64,000 nt of DNA from JAFIEN01 sp051859505 (GCA_051859505.1 JBHYFN010000002.1:1-64000); one strand, 5' to 3'. Shown: positions 34,441 through 44,040, counted from the stretch's first letter. A program made the numbers and translations. Notes: generated by a model from the letters alone, not told the origin.

Positions 34441-36519
34441 TCAGCGGCGCCCTTCCCGCAGCCAGGCCGCGACGATCAGGCCCGAGGCCAGCAGCAGGAA
34501 GACCCATGCCGGCAGAAGCGGCGAGATGCGGATATCGGCGGTGCGATAGGCCTCGCGCGGGGTGATCCCCATCCAGTTCCGCCCCGCCGCCGGCCGGCCC
34601 GGCCGCACCTCGCGCAGGGTGGGCATCCCGTCCTCAAGCCGGAAGATACCTCCGGCCGTCGCGGCTGCCATCGGGCCCAGCAGGCTGTCGGTGGCGATCG
34701 TCTCGACAAACTCGCGCGGCGCAGAGGGGCCAAGGGCGATCACCGTCTCAAGCTCGCCATCGCTCAGGCGATAGAAGCCCGTCTCGGGCGCTTCCCACAG
34801 AAGCTCGAACCGGCCGGGGCTGACTTCGGGCAGGGTGAGGACCGTCTCGGTCCCGTCGGGATGGATCACCGTCACATCCGGCGTCGTTTCGTCCAGCGTC
34901 CGGCGAATGATCCGCATCGTCTGTCCGGCGGGTTCGACCCAGAGGTTTTCCTCTTCGAGCTCGGGTTCCTTCATCATCCAGTGGGCCAACCGTCGCAGCA
35001 GTTCAAGCTGCGGCCCGCCGCCTTCGAAGCCCCGGTCCCAAAGCCAGGAGTGATCCGAATTCAGAAGGGCGACCCGACCCTGCCCGACACGGTTCAGGAT
35101 CAGGAGCGGCCTGTCCTCCGGCCCCGTCATCACCGTGGTCGCATCCGCCACGGGCGTCACGTCCACAAGGCGCAACCAGCGGCCCCAGCCGGGCAGCCCG
35201 TCTTCGGACGGGCCTGCGCCGAAGGCATCCAGCCCTTCGGTTACGGGATGGCGCTGCCCGACATCGCTTAAGAGCGGCAGGAAGGGCTGCTCCACGACCC
35301 GCGCCGTCGGCCCGCCCGGCAGGACAGAGCCAAGCGGCGAGCGATACAGGCTCTGCACGCCGGCATATTCCGGCCCGCTCGAGATCAGAAGCGCCCCGCC
35401 ATTGGCCGCGTAATCCGCGATATTCTGGAAATACTCGTTGGGAAGGATGCCCCTGCGGCTGTAGCGGTCAAAGATGATCAGATCGAAGTCATTGATCTTT
35501 TCCACGAACAGCTCGCGCGTGGGGAAGGCGATCAGCGAAAGCTCTTCGACCGGGACACCGTCAAGCTTGTCCGGCGGGCGCAGGATGGTGAAATGCACCA
35601 GATCGACCGAGGCGTCGGATTTCAGCAGGTTGCGCCAAGTCCGTTGCCCGGCATGGGGCTCGCCCGAGACCAGAAGCACCCGCAGCCTGTCGCGCACGCC
35701 GTTGATCTGCACCACGGCGGCGTTGTTGCGCGTGGTCAGTTCGCCGGGCGCTTCGGGCACTTCGAATTGCAGGACGTTCATCCCGCCATGCGGCAGGGTC
35801 AGCGGCAGCTCGAGGTCTTCGCCAACCGGCACCCGGAAGGTCATCGGCGGGCCGCCGTCGATGGCGATGAACAGGTCGGCCGTATCAAGCCCGGGGGGCA
35901 CGGCGCCCTGATCCTCGATCCGAAGCGTCAGGGTGAATTCCTCGTCCAGGATCGCAAAGGCAGGGGCATTGCGCACGATCAGGCGACGGTCCCAATCCTC
36001 GGACCGGCCGGTCAGCAGCACATGCAGGGGCGCGGGCAGGGCGGCGGGCGCGCGTTCGGCGTCATGGGTGCGACCGTCGGTCAGAAGGACGATGCCGGCG
36101 ATGCGGCCCTGCGGCTCCTCGGCCAGTGCCTCGGACAGGGCCGTCATCAGAAGCGTTCCCGCATCGCCCGGCCCGTCGCCCAGCCGCACGATGCGCAGCT
36201 CGGTTCCCGCGCCCCGCGCCGCGACCGAGGCCTCAAGCGCGGCAAGTGCTTCGGCCATCTGTTCGGCCCGGTCGCCGATCCGCTGGCTCGCCGTTTCATC
36301 GACCAGCGCGATCACGATATCCGACAGGGGCTGACGCTCTTCTTCCTGAAGGGCGGGGTTGGCGATGGCCAGCACAAGGCAAAGGGCGGCCAGCCCCCGG
36401 ATCCACCAGCCCGAAAGCCCCCGCCACAGCGCAATCCCCGTCGCCGCAACGGCCAAGGCCGCCGCAGCCCAGAGAAGGGGTGTCGGCAGAAGCGGGTCGA
36501 GAAGGATCTGACCGTTCAC
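34441..36519 (-). CDS. Large membrane protein, last gene of the MoxR/aerotolerance-type operon
   Basis: 692-aa inner-membrane protein. Two hydrophobic helices at the N-terminus (about residues 13-30 and 35-55) and one at the C-terminus (about 668-687) flank a large domain. That domain includes a von Willebrand-like stretch (DIVIALVDETAS...GIVLLTDGRTHD) and a glutamine-amidotransferase-like segment (LIIFDRYSRRGILPNEYFQNIADYAANGGALLISSGPEY) whose catalytic Cys position is not occupied. This fits the fourth protein of alphaproteobacterial moxR-DUF58-DUF4159 operons. Envelope stress or chaperone-assembly roles are proposed for the family; the function is unproven. Confidence 0.78.
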   Translation of the reverse strand: MNGQILLDPLLPTPLLWAAAALAVAATGIALWRGLSGWWIRGLAALCLVLAIANPALQEEERQPLSDIVIALVDETASQRIGDRAEQMAEALAALEASVAARGAGTELRIVRLGDGPGDAGTLLMTALSEALAEEPQGRIAGIVLLTDGRTHDAERAPAALPAPLHVLLTGRSEDWDRRLIVRNAPAFAILDEEFTLTLRIEDQGAVPPGLDTADLFIAIDGGPPMTFRVPVGEDLELPLTLPHGGMNVLQFEVPEAPGELTTRNNAAVVQINGVRDRLRVLLVSGEPHAGQRTWRNLLKSDASVDLVHFTILRPPDKLDGVPVEELSLIAFPTRELFVEKINDFDLIIFDRYSRRGILPNEYFQNIADYAANGGALLISSGPEYAGVQSLYRSPLGSVLPGGPTARVVEQPFLPLLSDVGQRHPVTEGLDAFGAGPSEDGLPGWGRWLRLVDVTPVADATTVMTGPEDRPLLILNRVGQGRVALLNSDHSWLWDRGFEGGGPQLELLRRLAHWMMKEPELEEENLWVEPAGQTMRIIRRTLDETTPDVTVIHPDGTETVLTLPEVSPGRFELLWEAPETGFYRLSDGELETVIALGPSAPREFVETIATDSLLGPMAAATAGGIFRLEDGMPTLREVRPGRPAAGRNWMGITPREAYRTADIRISPLLPAWVFLLLASGLIVAAWLREGRR

Positions 36520-36637
36520 GCGTCCTTACCTTTCGTGCCCGGGGGTTTCGGCCCTCTGGGCGAGGGCAGGGCGTCCCGCCTCTGCCATAGTCGATCGGGC
36601 CGAATTGAACCGAAGTCTGCAGCGCCTCTGCTCATCG

Positions 36638-39451
36638 TCACTGCCCCAGCCTGTCCAGCAGCGCGGGCACATGGACCTGATCGGATTTGTAGTTCCCGGT
36701 CAGCACATGCATCACCAGATTGACGCCAAAGCGATAGGCGATCTCGCGCTGGCGTTCGCCCGCCATGCCGCGCCCGACGGGCAGAAGCGGCGATCCGAAT
36801 TCGTCGATGGCCCAGGCCGCGGCCCAGTCATTGCCGCCGATCACCACAGGGGTGACGCCGTCATTGAGGTTGCGGAAGGGCATGCCCTCGGCGGCCTCTG
36901 CCTCGGGCGGGCTGGCCTCGACCCAGAGGTCCAACCCGTTGTGCCGTCCGGGATATTCCTGCAGCAGGTAGAAGGTCCGGGTCAGAACATGATCGGGCGG
37001 GATCGGCTCGATCGGCGGAATGTCGAGGGGGCGGGCGATCGCCTGCAGCATCCGCCCTTCGGGCGAGGAGGAGCCAAACGCCGCCCGATCCGCGTCGCGC
37101 GTGTCGAACAGGATCATGCCGCCCGAGCGCAGATAGCGGTTCAGCTTCTCGTAGGCCGCGCGCGACGGGATCTGCTGGTCGGGGGTGATGGGCCAGTAGA
37201 GCAGCGGAAAGAAGGCCAGCTCGTCGGTTTCGATATCGACACCCATCGGCATCGCAGGCTCGATCGAGGTGCGCTGATAAAGCGTGTTGGACAGGCCCAG
37301 AAGCCCGGCGCGCGCCGTTTCATCGACCCGGGCATCGCCGGTCAGCACATGGGCAAGAACCACCTGCCCGGTGGCGGCAAGTGCGAAAAGCTCGTCTTCG
37401 GCCAATTGGGCGCTTGCGTCCTCTGCCGGCAGGGCAAGCCCCGCTGCAAGCAGCAGCGCCAGCGCGGCCCGCCCGGACTGTGACCCTGTAGTCGGCCCCG
37501 ATCTGGGCCCCGATCTGGGCCCCGTCAGGCGACCCGAAAGGAAAAGCGAGGCCAGCACATCCACCGCCAGCAGCGCCAGCGCCGCGGCAAGAAGCCAGCC
37601 TTTCAACAAGGTCTCGCGCAGCATCTCCATCCCTTCGACCACCACCGAGGCGGGCCAGAAGGCCGGTGCGAGGGTGCGGTCGGCCTGAACGGCGTTCACG
37701 GCGATCCGGCGATCCTCTCCGGCATAGAGGCCCGGGGGCATGTCCGGCCCGGGCCGCCCCGAGGCCAGCCGCTCTCCGCTTACGCCGGGCAGGGTATCGG
37801 CGGGGATCAACTGGCCGAAGGCGTCGAGCATGTCCTCGGGCATCCAGACCGTTCCTTCAAGATCGGCGGCAAGCGGCGAGGCGGGCCGGGTCGAGACGGC
37901 CAGCCTCTCGAGCATCTGCACGAAGAGGATCGACAGCGGCAGCGACGACCATTCGGCATTGGCGGTGACATGGAACAGCACGACCTGACCCTCGCCAAGG
38001 GCGGCGCGGGTCACAAGCGGGGTGCCGTCCGACAGCTGCGCGATCACCCGGTCGGCGAGCGTCGGGTCGGGCTGCGCCACGACCTGTGCGGTGACGAAGA
38101 CATCATCGGGCACGGGCAGGCCGAAGAAGGGCGAGCTTTCGGTGAAGGGGGCAAGGGATTTCGGCTCTCCCCAGCTCATCGCGCCGCCGACGGTGCGGCC
38201 GCCGGCCCGGAGCCTGACCGGAAGAAGCGGGTCGGCATCGGTGATCTGGGGGTCGAGGGCCGCAAGCCTTGGCCCGGCGAAACGCACCAGCAGGCCGCCC
38301 CGTTCGACCCAGTCCTGCACCAGTTCGGCCTCGCCCTCGGCCAGGGTGGCGACATCGGCCATCACGATCACATCGGGATTGGCCATCACGATATCGGCCA
38401 GCGTCCCGTCGATCAGATCCGCCGTCGGTTCAAGCGCCTGTCGCAGGTAATGCAGCGGCGACAGCAGTTCGAGCCCCTCGCGCCCGCCCGACCCGGCGAT
38501 CAGCGCCACCTTGCGCCGCTTCAACGCGTCATCGGTCAGCGCGACCGCACCGGCGCTGCGCTGGCCCACGATCTCGAACCTCGCGATGCGGTTGCGCAAT
38601 TCGGCGGGAAGGTCGAAGGCGGCCTCTACCAGACCTTCGCCGGGGGGGAAGAGGAGGGTTTCGGTGGCAAGCTGGCGCAGCGTGCCTGACGGATCCGGGC
38701 CGATGACGGCGACGGTGGCTTCGGTTTCGGGCCCGGTCGGTGTGCGGACGGCGGTGATGCGGACCTCGCCCTCCTCGAAGCGGGGCGGACGCAGGCCGAG
38801 GGTCAGGCGCGGGGTCTGGAACACGGTCACCTCGCCGTGCCCGGACAAGGCCTCAAGCAGCGCGTCCCGGCCTTCGCGGGCAAGGCCGTCAGACAGCCAG
38901 TAGCTGTCGAACCGGCCCTCGAGCAGGGCTGCGAAGTCGCTCAGCGCTTCGGGGTCGGGTTCCCAGCCGGCGGGGGCAAAGCCGGGCAGGCGCAGGGCGG
39001 TGGCATCGGCAGACCGGAACTCGGGCGGGCCGGGGGGCGGATCGGTCAGCGCAACCAGCGCGACCGGGCGTCCGGCGCGGCCCGCCTCGTCCAGCAGAAG
39101 GGCGATCCGGTCGAGGCGCTGGGGCCAGTCGCGGGCATCGGCCCAGGTCGCATCGGCGAGGATCAGCAGCGGCCCGTCACCGTCGCGGCTGACCTGGGGA
39201 TTGAGGACGGGGCCGGCGAAGCCGAGGATGACGGCCGCGACGGCCAGCATGCGCAGCAGAAGGAGCCACCAGGGGGTGCGGTCGGTCTGGGTTTCGTCGT
39301 CGCCAAGGCCGAGGAGCAGGGCCACGCCGGGAAAGCGCCGGCGGATCGGTGCGGGCGGGACGGCGCGGAGCAGAAGCCAGAGGATCGGCAGCGCGATAAG
39401 CCCCAGCAGAAGCCAGGGCAGGGTGAAGCCGATCGGGCCGATCATCCACAT
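36638..39451 (-). CDS. BatA-like N-terminal / DUF4159 membrane protein
   Basis: 937-aa protein. The N-terminus matches the aerotolerance-regulator BatA domain (two helices: GFTLPWLLLGLIALPILWLLLR and WWLLLLRMLAVAAVILGF, with the LRRFPGVALLL-like linker read as IRRRFPGVALLLG). A third helix follows near residue 640 (LLKGWLLAAALALLAVDVLASLFL). The last third (about 690-937) is a DUF4159 domain with FPLLYWPITPDQ and GGMILFDTRDAD. Start ATG 39451 (MWMIGPIGF) was chosen; the open frame runs upstream through a repeat element. The 205-base gap to DUF58 contains two repeat structures. Confidence 0.85.
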   Translation of the reverse strand: MWMIGPIGFTLPWLLLGLIALPILWLLLRAVPPAPIRRRFPGVALLLGLGDDETQTDRTPWWLLLLRMLAVAAVILGFAGPVLNPQVSRDGDGPLLILADATWADARDWPQRLDRIALLLDEAGRAGRPVALVALTDPPPGPPEFRSADATALRLPGFAPAGWEPDPEALSDFAALLEGRFDSYWLSDGLAREGRDALLEALSGHGEVTVFQTPRLTLGLRPPRFEEGEVRITAVRTPTGPETEATVAVIGPDPSGTLRQLATETLLFPPGEGLVEAAFDLPAELRNRIARFEIVGQRSAGAVALTDDALKRRKVALIAGSGGREGLELLSPLHYLRQALEPTADLIDGTLADIVMANPDVIVMADVATLAEGEAELVQDWVERGGLLVRFAGPRLAALDPQITDADPLLPVRLRAGGRTVGGAMSWGEPKSLAPFTESSPFFGLPVPDDVFVTAQVVAQPDPTLADRVIAQLSDGTPLVTRAALGEGQVVLFHVTANAEWSSLPLSILFVQMLERLAVSTRPASPLAADLEGTVWMPEDMLDAFGQLIPADTLPGVSGERLASGRPGPDMPPGLYAGEDRRIAVNAVQADRTLAPAFWPASVVVEGMEMLRETLLKGWLLAAALALLAVDVLASLFLSGRLTGPRSGPRSGPTTGSQSGRAALALLLAAGLALPAEDASAQLAEDELFALAATGQVVLAHVLTGDARVDETARAGLLGLSNTLYQRTSIEPAMPMGVDIETDELAFFPLLYWPITPDQQIPSRAAYEKLNRYLRSGGMILFDTRDADRAAFGSSSPEGRMLQAIARPLDIPPIEPIPPDHVLTRTFYLLQEYPGRHNGLDLWVEASPPEAEAAEGMPFRNLNDGVTPVVIGGNDWAAAWAIDEFGSPLLPVGRGMAGERQREIAYRFGVNLVMHVLTGNYKSDQVHVPALLDRLGQ

Positions 39452-39478
39452 GCCGCGCCCTCGGGTTGGTTCGGGACC

Positions 39479-39500
39479 AGGAAATTCGTCCGAATTTCCT
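39479..39500. repeat. Inverted repeat AGGAAATTCG-TC-CGAATTTCCT
   Basis: Perfect 10-bp arms around TC, an AT-rich palindrome in GC-rich DNA. It lies 28 bases upstream of the DUF4159 gene start and beside a structured repeat element. It resembles the AAATC/GATTT hairpins at 23103-23149. It could be a regulator site or part of the repeat. Confidence 0.55.
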
Positions 39501-39505
39501 GAAGC

Positions 39506-39567
39506 GGGGGGCGCTGCCCCCCGGCGCCTGCGGCGCCTCCCCCCGGGATATTTGGGAACAAAAGAAG
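39506..39567 (+). repeat. Structured intergenic repeat element, copy 2 (most complete)
   Basis: Hairpin A is GGGGGGC-GCT-GCCCCCC (39506-39522). Hairpin B is GGCGCC-TGC-GGCGCC (39523-39537). A 30-base tail (39538-39567) is identical to copy 1 (25-54). Hairpin B differs in sequence from that of copy 1 but keeps its pairing. It lies between the DUF58 and DUF4159 genes, reading opposite to them. Confidence 0.75.
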
Positions 39568-39656
39568 CAGAAGGTTCGGGCGCGGGATCCGCAGGACGGG
39601 GATCGCGCCGGTTTCGGCGCCAATCAGAGGGCTCGTGTCCGGGAAGGGGGCAGGCC

Positions 39657-40529
39657 TCATTTGCGGCGCTCCAGCGCACCATAGGCCCAGAGGAGGGCCG
39701 CTGATGCCGGTTCCGAGGTGCGGTGGGTCGCGTATTGCCAGCCGGTCGCGCGCGCCAGGGCGGCGAGCCGGTCCTTGCGCTCGGCCAGCCGCGCGATGTA
39801 GCGGTCGCGCAGGTCGCGGGCCTTGAGCGTTTCATGCCGGAGCGTGCCGCCCATGCTTTCGAAGACCGTTCGTCCGTCGAAGGGAAAGGCCTCTTCCTCC
39901 GGATCGAGGATCTGCAGCAGCGCTCCGGTCACGCCGCGGTCGGCGGCGCGGGTGAGGGCCTGTTCGATCGGGGTTGGATCGCCGAGGAAATCGGACAGGA
40001 ACAGCGCGCGCGAGCCGGGGAGGAGGCCGTCGGTCACGGGGGTGCCGTAGTCGCCGTCGTCCGGCAGGATGAGCCGTTCGGCAAGCCGGGCAAGCTGCGC
40101 CTCGCCGCGCCGTGGAGGGATATCCTGTCCGGCCAGGCCGACCCGTTCGCCGCCGCGCACCAGAAGGATCGCCGCCGCCAGGCCGATCAGGCGCGCGCGT
40201 TCGGCCTTGGTGGGAAGATCGCGTGCCGAGGCAAAGCCCAGCGAGGCGGACTGATCGACCCAAAGCAGGATGCTTTGCGCGATCTGCCATTCCTTGTCCT
40301 GCACGAAGGCGAGATCGGACCGGGCCGAGCGGCGCCAGTCGATGCTGCGCGCCTCGTCGCTGGGCTGGGCGGGGCGGTATTGCCAGAAGCTGTCGCCTTG
40401 CCCTGCGCGCCGCCGGCCATGTTCGCCGGGCAGGACCGTGGCCGCCAGCCGCTCGGCCGCGGCAAGCAGCGGCGGAAGCGGGCTGGACAGGCTGGCGGCA
40501 GAGGCGCGAAGGGTTGCGGCGTCGCTCAC
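39657..40529 (-). CDS. DUF58 domain protein
   Basis: 290-aa protein of the DUF58 family (von Willebrand-like partner of MoxR ATPases). Seen: GHGR-like entry read as VLPGEHGRRRAGQGDSFWQYRPAQPSDEARSIDWRRSARSD (the family hallmark, about residues 33-72), then ILLWVDQSASLGF with a MIDAS-like DxS. No membrane helices, unlike many DUF58 proteins. Its start overlaps the moxR stop by four bases. Likely a substrate or adaptor for the MoxR chaperone. Confidence 0.88.
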   Translation of the reverse strand: MSDAATLRASAASLSSPLPPLLAAAERLAATVLPGEHGRRRAGQGDSFWQYRPAQPSDEARSIDWRRSARSDLAFVQDKEWQIAQSILLWVDQSASLGFASARDLPTKAERARLIGLAAAILLVRGGERVGLAGQDIPPRRGEAQLARLAERLILPDDGDYGTPVTDGLLPGSRALFLSDFLGDPTPIEQALTRAADRGVTGALLQILDPEEEAFPFDGRTVFESMGGTLRHETLKARDLRDRYIARLAERKDRLAALARATGWQYATHRTSEPASAALLWAYGALERRK

Positions 40530-41533
40530 GCGGCGGCCCGCGTCTTGGTGGCGCCGGCAGCGACGGTCGAGATCAGCGTGCCCAGATCGACGCCGCGGGC
40601 GCGGGCCGCGAAGGACAGGGCCATGCGGTGCAGCAGGACGGGTCTTGCGAGCTTGACCACATCCTCGGGCGAGGGGGCGAGGCGGCCGCCGATCAGCGCC
40701 TCGGCCCGCACGGCGAGCATCAGGGCCTGGGCCGCGCGGGGCCCAGGGCCCCAGCTTACGTTGGTGCGCACGTCTTCGGGGGCGGATGCGTCGTCGGGGC
40801 GGCAGGCGCGGACCAGATCGAGGATCATCTCGACGATGCTGTCGCCGACCGGCATCCGGCGCAGCAGGCGCTGGGCGGCCAGAAGCTCTGTTGCGGAAAA
40901 CACCGCCGTCGCCTCGCCCTCGTCCACCCCGGTGGTGGCGATCAGGATGTCGCGTTCGGTGGCGCGCGTCGGATAGGGCACCTCGATCTGGACGAGGAAA
41001 CGGTCAAGCTGCGCCTCGGGCAGGGGGTAGGTGCCTTCCTGTTCGATCGGGTTCTGGGTGGCCAGCACGTGGAAGGGCGTGCCCAGCGGGCGGTGGACAC
41101 CGGCGACCGTCACCTCCCGTTCCTGCATCGCCTGCAGGAGCGCGGACTGGGTGCGGGGGCTGGCGCGGTTGATCTCGTCGGCCATCAGGAGCTGGCAGAA
41201 GACCGGGCCTTCGATGAAGCGGAAGGAGCGGCTGCCGTCGGCGGCGGTTTCCAGCACTTCGGAGCCAAGGATATCGGCCGGCATCAGATCGGGGGTGAAC
41301 TGGATGCGGTTGCCCTTGAGCCCCATGACCGTGGACAGCGTATCCACCAGCCGGGTCTTGCCCAGCCCGGGAAGGCCGATCAGCAGGGCGTGGCCGCCAC
41401 AGAGCAGCGCCGTCAGCGTCAGGTCAACCACGCTTTCCTGCCCGATGAACCGGCTGGCGATGCTGGTGCGCGCATGGGCGAGTCTTTGTTCCAGAGCCTC
41501 GATTTCCGCGACCAGATCCTCGGTCTCTGACAT
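40526..41533 (-). CDS. MoxR-family AAA+ ATPase
   Basis: 335-aa AAA+ ATPase. Walker A is LIGLPGLGKTRLVD (about residues 52-65), Walker B QLLMADEINRASPRTQSALLQAM (about 112-134), and the arginine-finger/sensor region YPLPEAQLDRFLVQIEVPYP. MoxR proteins act as chaperones that insert cofactors or mature complexes with VWA-domain partners, which here are encoded directly downstream. First gene of the minus-strand operon, divergent from DUF1285 across 57 bases. Confidence 0.93.
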   Translation of the reverse strand: MSETEDLVAEIEALEQRLAHARTSIASRFIGQESVVDLTLTALLCGGHALLIGLPGLGKTRLVDTLSTVMGLKGNRIQFTPDLMPADILGSEVLETAADGSRSFRFIEGPVFCQLLMADEINRASPRTQSALLQAMQEREVTVAGVHRPLGTPFHVLATQNPIEQEGTYPLPEAQLDRFLVQIEVPYPTRATERDILIATTGVDEGEATAVFSATELLAAQRLLRRMPVGDSIVEMILDLVRACRPDDASAPEDVRTNVSWGPGPRAAQALMLAVRAEALIGGRLAPSPEDVVKLARPVLLHRMALSFAARARGVDLGTLISTVAAGATKTRAAA

Positions 41534-41590
41534 GACAAATCCTTCCCGTGCGTTACACTTGGCCTATGACAGATATTCCGGCGGGCCGCG

Positions 41591-42172
41591 ATGGCAAAGA
41601 CAAAGAACGGTGAGGCGGGCGGAGGGGTTTCGGCGGAAAGCCTCGCATCGGCGGCGCGGGCGGCCGGCAAGCGGGGGCTTCCGCCGGTGCATCTGTGGAA
41701 CCCGCCCTTCTGCGGCGATATCGACATGCGCATCGCGCGCGACGGGACCTGGTTCTACCTTGGCACGCCCATCGGCCGGCCCGAGATGGTGCGGCTTTTC
41801 TCGGGCATCCTGAAGCGCGAGGAGGGGAAGTATTTCCTCGTCACCCCGGTCGAGAAGGTCGGGATCGTGGTGGATGACGCCCCTTTCGTCGCGGTGGATT
41901 TCGAGGTGACGGGGGCGGGGATCGCCTTTGTGACCAACGTGGGGGATCGCGTCACCGCAGGCCCCGGGAACCCGATCCGGGTCGAGCGCGATGCGGCGAC
42001 GGGCGAGCCGTCGCCCTATGTGCTGGTGCGCGCCGATCTCTGGGCGCTGATCGACCGCAAGTCCTTTTACCGCCTCGTGGATCTGGGCGAGGTCGAGGAC
42101 GGCTGGTTCGGGTTGCGATCAGGCGGCATGTTCTTCCGGGTGATCCCCGAGGCGGAGCTTGCCTTCGACTGA
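41591..42172 (+). CDS. DUF1285 domain protein
   Basis: 193-aa cytosolic protein of the DUF1285 family: LPPVHLWNPPFCGDIDMRIARDGTWFYLGTPIGRPEMVRLFSGIL (about residues 31-75) and KYFLVTPVEKVGIVVDDAPF. In alphaproteobacteria it lies beside moxR, as here, divergently and only 57 bases apart, so shared regulation is likely. Biochemical role unknown. The first 30 residues are Ala/Gly-rich and probably disordered. Confidence 0.9.
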   Translation: MAKTKNGEAGGGVSAESLASAARAAGKRGLPPVHLWNPPFCGDIDMRIARDGTWFYLGTPIGRPEMVRLFSGILKREEGKYFLVTPVEKVGIVVDDAPFVAVDFEVTGAGIAFVTNVGDRVTAGPGNPIRVERDAATGEPSPYVLVRADLWALIDRKSFYRLVDLGEVEDGWFGLRSGGMFFRVIPEAELAFD

Positions 42173-42291
42173 GCGGGGCCGCTGGCTGGCGGGTTCGGTC
42201 GGCCCTGCGATGGCCTTGGGCCTTGTCGCGTTTTGCCAAAGCTGCGACGGATGGTCGCCGTGAAGTGTCGGTATCGGTGAGGAGTTTGCCT

Positions 42292-43062
42292 ATGTTCGCC
42301 CGCAGTCTGTCCGCCCTGCTGGTGTGGGGGGCAACCATGGTTGCGGCCCAGAATGCCGATCTGACGATCCTTGTGGATGGCCAGCTTCTAGACCATGGCG
42401 GCGTGGTCGAGATCTGGACCCATCCTGACCCCGAGGCTGTCGCGCTGGAGGAGACGATCACCCTGAGTGAGCGTTTCACCCGGATCATGCTGCCCTATCC
42501 CGAGACGGGAACCTTTCGCTTCAGGTTCCGTCCCGTGCCCGAAGCGATGGAACGTGACGGCATGGATCGCTTCGTGACCGAACTCCTCCGCCACGGGGGG
42601 CGGGGCCGGTATGAAGGCGATGAGTGGATGGAATACGGGTTTCAGGCGATCCGGGTCTTTCCCTTCGACGAATACGGCGGCGAGGACGAGGCCACCCGGA
42701 TCGCCGCCGCCTGGGGCGAGGTGCAGCGTTTCGCCGATCCGCCGCCCGCCAATCACTGGGGCGCGCGGGCCTTGTTCGGGGTCTTTGATACGTTCGGCGA
42801 TCAAAGGGTCGTGCGGCTTGTCTGTGCCGAGGGCAACGGGTTCGAGATCTGTCACCCCGATCCCGAGGATGCGCTGCTCATGGAGGCGCTGTGGTGGCGC
42901 GCGATTGCCGAGGGTCGGCTTGAACGGTTGCGGCACGATGCCCTGACCGCCTGTTACGAGAGCGGCGGGCTGCTCGCGCGGCCCGAGCGGTGCGAAGAAG
43001 AGGCCGGGCGCGGCTGGCCCGGCTACCAACCTGTGTGGCCAGAGGTCCGACCTGTCGACTGA
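42292..43062 (+). CDS. Secreted uncharacterised protein
   Basis: 256-aa protein with a signal peptide (about residues 1-19, cleavage after VAA). The mature part is acidic and Trp-rich, with three Cys near the C-terminus and a beta-rich start (ADLTILVDGQLLDHGGVVEIWTHPD). I do not recognise a family. Start ATG 42292 was chosen because GAGGAG lies seven bases upstream and because it exposes the signal peptide. It stands alone between DUF1285 and the convergent EamA transporter. Confidence 0.65.
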   Translation: MFARSLSALLVWGATMVAAQNADLTILVDGQLLDHGGVVEIWTHPDPEAVALEETITLSERFTRIMLPYPETGTFRFRFRPVPEAMERDGMDRFVTELLRHGGRGRYEGDEWMEYGFQAIRVFPFDEYGGEDEATRIAAAWGEVQRFADPPPANHWGARALFGVFDTFGDQRVVRLVCAEGNGFEICHPDPEDALLMEALWWRAIAEGRLERLRHDALTACYESGGLLARPERCEEEAGRGWPGYQPVWPEVRPVD

Positions 43063-43110
43063 GGCCCCTGCGGCAGGCTCGCAGCCCGGCGTCTTGTCCG
43101 GGCGAGGGGC

Positions 43111-44040
43111 CTAGCGCTGGGCGAGGATCACGCCCGAGGCCACGACCGCCGCGCCGATCGCCTGCGGCCAGGACCAGGCGCCGCCGGCCGCCAGCAGGAT
43201 CAGCATGACATAGAAGGGTGCCGCGTTGATGTGGAAGGAGGCAACCGAGACACCCAGCCGTTCGACCGATCCCATCCACAGAACCTGACTGATCGCCAAG
43301 GCGCCGATCCCGTAGACGGCGATCATCGACAGGCTTGTCGCATCAAGGCGCGGGGGAAGGGTCGCAAGGTTCGTGGCCCACATTCCGGTGAAAGCCAGGA
43401 TCAGGAACAGCAACCCTCCGGTCAGGGAAACGACGGTGCGGCCCAGCGCCGTCAGGTCGCGGAAATCGCGCACCGTCATGTAGCTGGCCCAGGAAAACAG
43501 AAAGGCCGAGACCAGCGCCAGCAGCGCGCCGATCCCGAATTGCCGGGGCAAGGGGGTGCCGGTGAAAACGCCCGTGGCGATCACCCCGCCCAGAACGGCC
43601 GCGATCAGCCCGAACAGGAAGGCGCGGCTGAGCGGGGTTCTGTGATAGACCCATTCCACGATGGTCGCGGTCAGCGGGCTGGCGGCGGCGATGATCGCCA
43701 CGGTCACCGGATCGGTGAACCATTGCGCAAGCAGGATCAGCCATGCCCCGCCGCCAAAGCCGATGCCGCCGATCAGGAAGCCCCGGCCCCAGCGGGCATT
43801 GGCGAAAGGTTGCCAGCCTTCCACGAGGATCCAGAACGGGATCAGCAGGGCCATCGCCGTCACGAAACGACCAAGGACCACGGCGACCGGATCCCAGGTC
43901 GCCAGCAGCACCTCGGCCGCCGGAAAGCCCGCCGCCCAGACCATCATCGAGGCCATGGCCATCACATTGCCGGGCAGGGCCTGCCCCGGCGGCAGGCCGC
44001 GCGCGGGCGGAAGAGTCAGGCGGGCGGTCCGGGCGGTCAT
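43111..44040 (-). CDS. DMT-superfamily transporter (EamA)
   Basis: 309-aa integral membrane protein with about ten transmembrane helices in two EamA repeats (first ending near residue 150, second from about 165). Seen: NVMAMASMMVWAAGFPAAEVLL at helix 1 and the second-repeat start IGALLALVSAFLFSWASYM. The family exports amino acids, metabolites or nucleotide sugars; no substrate can be assigned. It is divergent from hydroxypyruvate isomerase. Confidence 0.87.
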   Translation of the reverse strand: MTARTARLTLPPARGLPPGQALPGNVMAMASMMVWAAGFPAAEVLLATWDPVAVVLGRFVTAMALLIPFWILVEGWQPFANARWGRGFLIGGIGFGGGAWLILLAQWFTDPVTVAIIAAASPLTATIVEWVYHRTPLSRAFLFGLIAAVLGGVIATGVFTGTPLPRQFGIGALLALVSAFLFSWASYMTVRDFRDLTALGRTVVSLTGGLLFLILAFTGMWATNLATLPPRLDATSLSMIAVYGIGALAISQVLWMGSVERLGVSVASFHINAAPFYVMLILLAAGGAWSWPQAIGAAVVASGVILAQR

